A stretch of DNA of 5,805 nt from contig JAITAC010000060.1 of the NCBI GenBank assembly GCA_031284345.1, positions 1 through 5,805 of the forward strand. Direction: 5' to 3'. Positions within the stretch are counted from its first letter, which is position 1; the number at the start of each line of letters is the position of its first letter. The notes under the pieces were generated by a model. It saw only the letters and a list, made by a program, of their open reading frames with translations. It did no database searches and had not been told where the DNA came from. This DNA is from Holosporaceae bacterium (GTDB taxonomy: Bacteria; Pseudomonadota; Alphaproteobacteria; UBA3830). Below, piece by piece: positions 5,268-5,805 of the stretch. A program made the translations under genes and the position numbers.

Positions 5268-5414
5268 GTCTGCTTTTTATAAGCCTGGCAGCGTGCTACT
5301 CTCCCACGCCATAAGACGCAGTACCATTGCCGCTGAGGACTTTCGCTTTCCAGTTCGGGATGGGATGGAGCGTGTTATTCCTCGCTATGGCCACCAAGCC
5401 AATAAAAAGCAGAC
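5268..5414 (-). repeat. 13-bp inverted repeat bracketing 5S (processing stem)
   Basis: The arms ATAAAAAGCAGAC (5402-5414) and GTCTGCTTTTTAT (5268-5280) are perfect complements on either side of the 5S gene, starting within one or two bases of its ends. In the precursor RNA they would extend helix I of 5S by 13 base pairs, forming a stem suited to cleavage by RNase III, E or a similar maturase. The role is inferred from known 5S precursor architecture; the pairing is directly visible. Confidence 0.8.
5282..5400 (-). rRNA. rrf: 5S ribosomal RNA
   Basis: Read on the minus strand, the gene starts GGCTTGGTGGCCATAGCGAG and ends near CTGCCAGGCTT. Internal landmarks are CCCATCCCGAACTGG (loop B/helix III), CAGCGGCAATGGTACTGC and GTGGGAGAGTAGCACGCTGC. 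The ends pair as helix I (GGCUUGG with CCAGGCU). About 119 nt is the normal size. It lies roughly 98 bp after the 23S gene in the usual 23S-5S order and is bracketed by a perfect inverted repeat. End positions are estimated to within 1-2 bases. Confidence 0.95.
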
Positions 5415-5460
5415 CGAAATTCATAGAAATGAACTTCAATTGACAAACTTCAAATAAAAC

Positions 5461-5483
5461 TCATAAGCCGAAGAAGCTTATGA
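5461..5483 (-). repeat. Hairpin in the 23S-5S spacer
   Basis: TCATAAGC (5461-5468) and GCTTATGA (5476-5483) form a perfect 8-bp stem with a 7-nt loop, about 15 nt beyond the 23S 3' end. It has no following T-run on the minus strand, so it is more likely a processing or stabilising hairpin than a terminator. Confidence 0.6.
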
Positions 5484-5498
5484 CTGATTGCTGTAAGT

Positions 5499-5805
5499 AT
5501 CAAGCCAATCGGGATATTAGTACTGGTTAGCTTCACGCATTACTGCGCTTCCACACCCAGCCTATCAACGTGGTGGTCTTCCACGTCCCTGATGGCGAGA
5601 ACTAATTTTGAGGTGAGTTTCCCGCTTAGATGCTTTCAGCGGTTATCTCTTCCATGTTATGGCTACTCGGCGATGCGACTGGCGTCACAACCGATACACT
5701 AGTGACATGTCCACTCCGGTCCTCTCGTACTAGGAGCAGCTCCTCTCAATTCTCGAACACCCACGGCAGATAGGGACCAAACTGTCTCGCGACGTTCTGA
5801 ACCCA
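5499..5805 (-). rRNA. rrl: 23S ribosomal RNA, 3' part (cut by window edge)
   Basis: The minus strand carries the last roughly 305 nt of 23S rRNA, from domain V into domain VI. The sarcin-ricin loop AGTACGAGAGGA is intact at 5720-5731, followed by CCGGAGTGGAC, GAAAGCATCTAAGCGGGAAA, CCACGTTGATAGGCTGGGTG and the end block CTAACCAGTACTAAT. The terminal CCCGATTGGCTTGAT is typical of alphaproteobacteria. The 5' part, and any 16S and spacer tRNAs, lie outside the window. The mature 3' end is estimated to within a few bases. Confidence 0.97.

Noticed and set aside
5248..5278. Weak hairpin after 5S with GTTTGTTTTT as possible rRNA terminator
   Set aside because: The stem has a bulge, a wobble and mostly A-T pairs, with no T-run after it. 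Its 5' arm is better explained as part of the perfect 13-bp 5S processing stem.

Overview
The window looks like chromosome of an AT-rich, Gram-negative alphaproteobacterium, plausibly an intracellular or symbiotic one. The 3' ends of the 23S and 5S rRNAs have an alphaproteobacterial look (for example a 23S end resembling CCGATTGGCTTGA). A lipid A gene (lpxB) shows an outer membrane with LPS. Long AT-rich non-coding stretches, decayed transposase pieces and small palindromic elements resemble genomes of Holosporales/Rickettsiales-type symbionts. The lineage is an inference, not a direct observation.

All intact genes lie on the minus strand, so transcription runs from right to left. From the right edge: the 3' part of a 23S rRNA gene (5499-5805, cut by the window edge), a short spacer with a hairpin, and a complete 5S rRNA (5282-5400) bracketed by a perfect 13-bp inverted repeat that should extend helix I as a precursor-processing stem. 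Next, after 267 bp with only a doubtful peptide remnant and a candidate promoter, comes a tight three-gene polar amino acid ABC importer operon: lipoprotein binding protein (4280-5014), permease (3629-4276, TTG start) and ATPase (2992-3645, overlapping the permease by 17 nt).

A 366-bp gap (2626-2991) follows. It holds a shortened copy of a small palindromic element that seems to supply a promoter for the next operon. That operon is lpxB (1477-2625), overlapped by 4 nt (GTGA) by a probable Sfp-type 4'-phosphopantetheinyl transferase (752-1480). A possible common theme is acyl-carrier-protein supply for lipid A and fatty acid synthesis, but this is inferred from adjacency only.

The left 750 bp are accessory debris. 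Two 101-bp MITE-like elements lie in opposite orientation (118-218 and 642-742) with terminal repeats ATACCAGATCCCAT. Between them are two degraded C-terminal tails of IS110-family transposases. The elements have nearly identical ends and a divergent core of about 20 nt, and their terminal repeats read outward as extended -10 boxes. No CRISPR array, tRNA or toxin-antitoxin pair is visible, and I see no convincing new multi-gene system. The small element family with its portable promoter ends is the most unusual feature.
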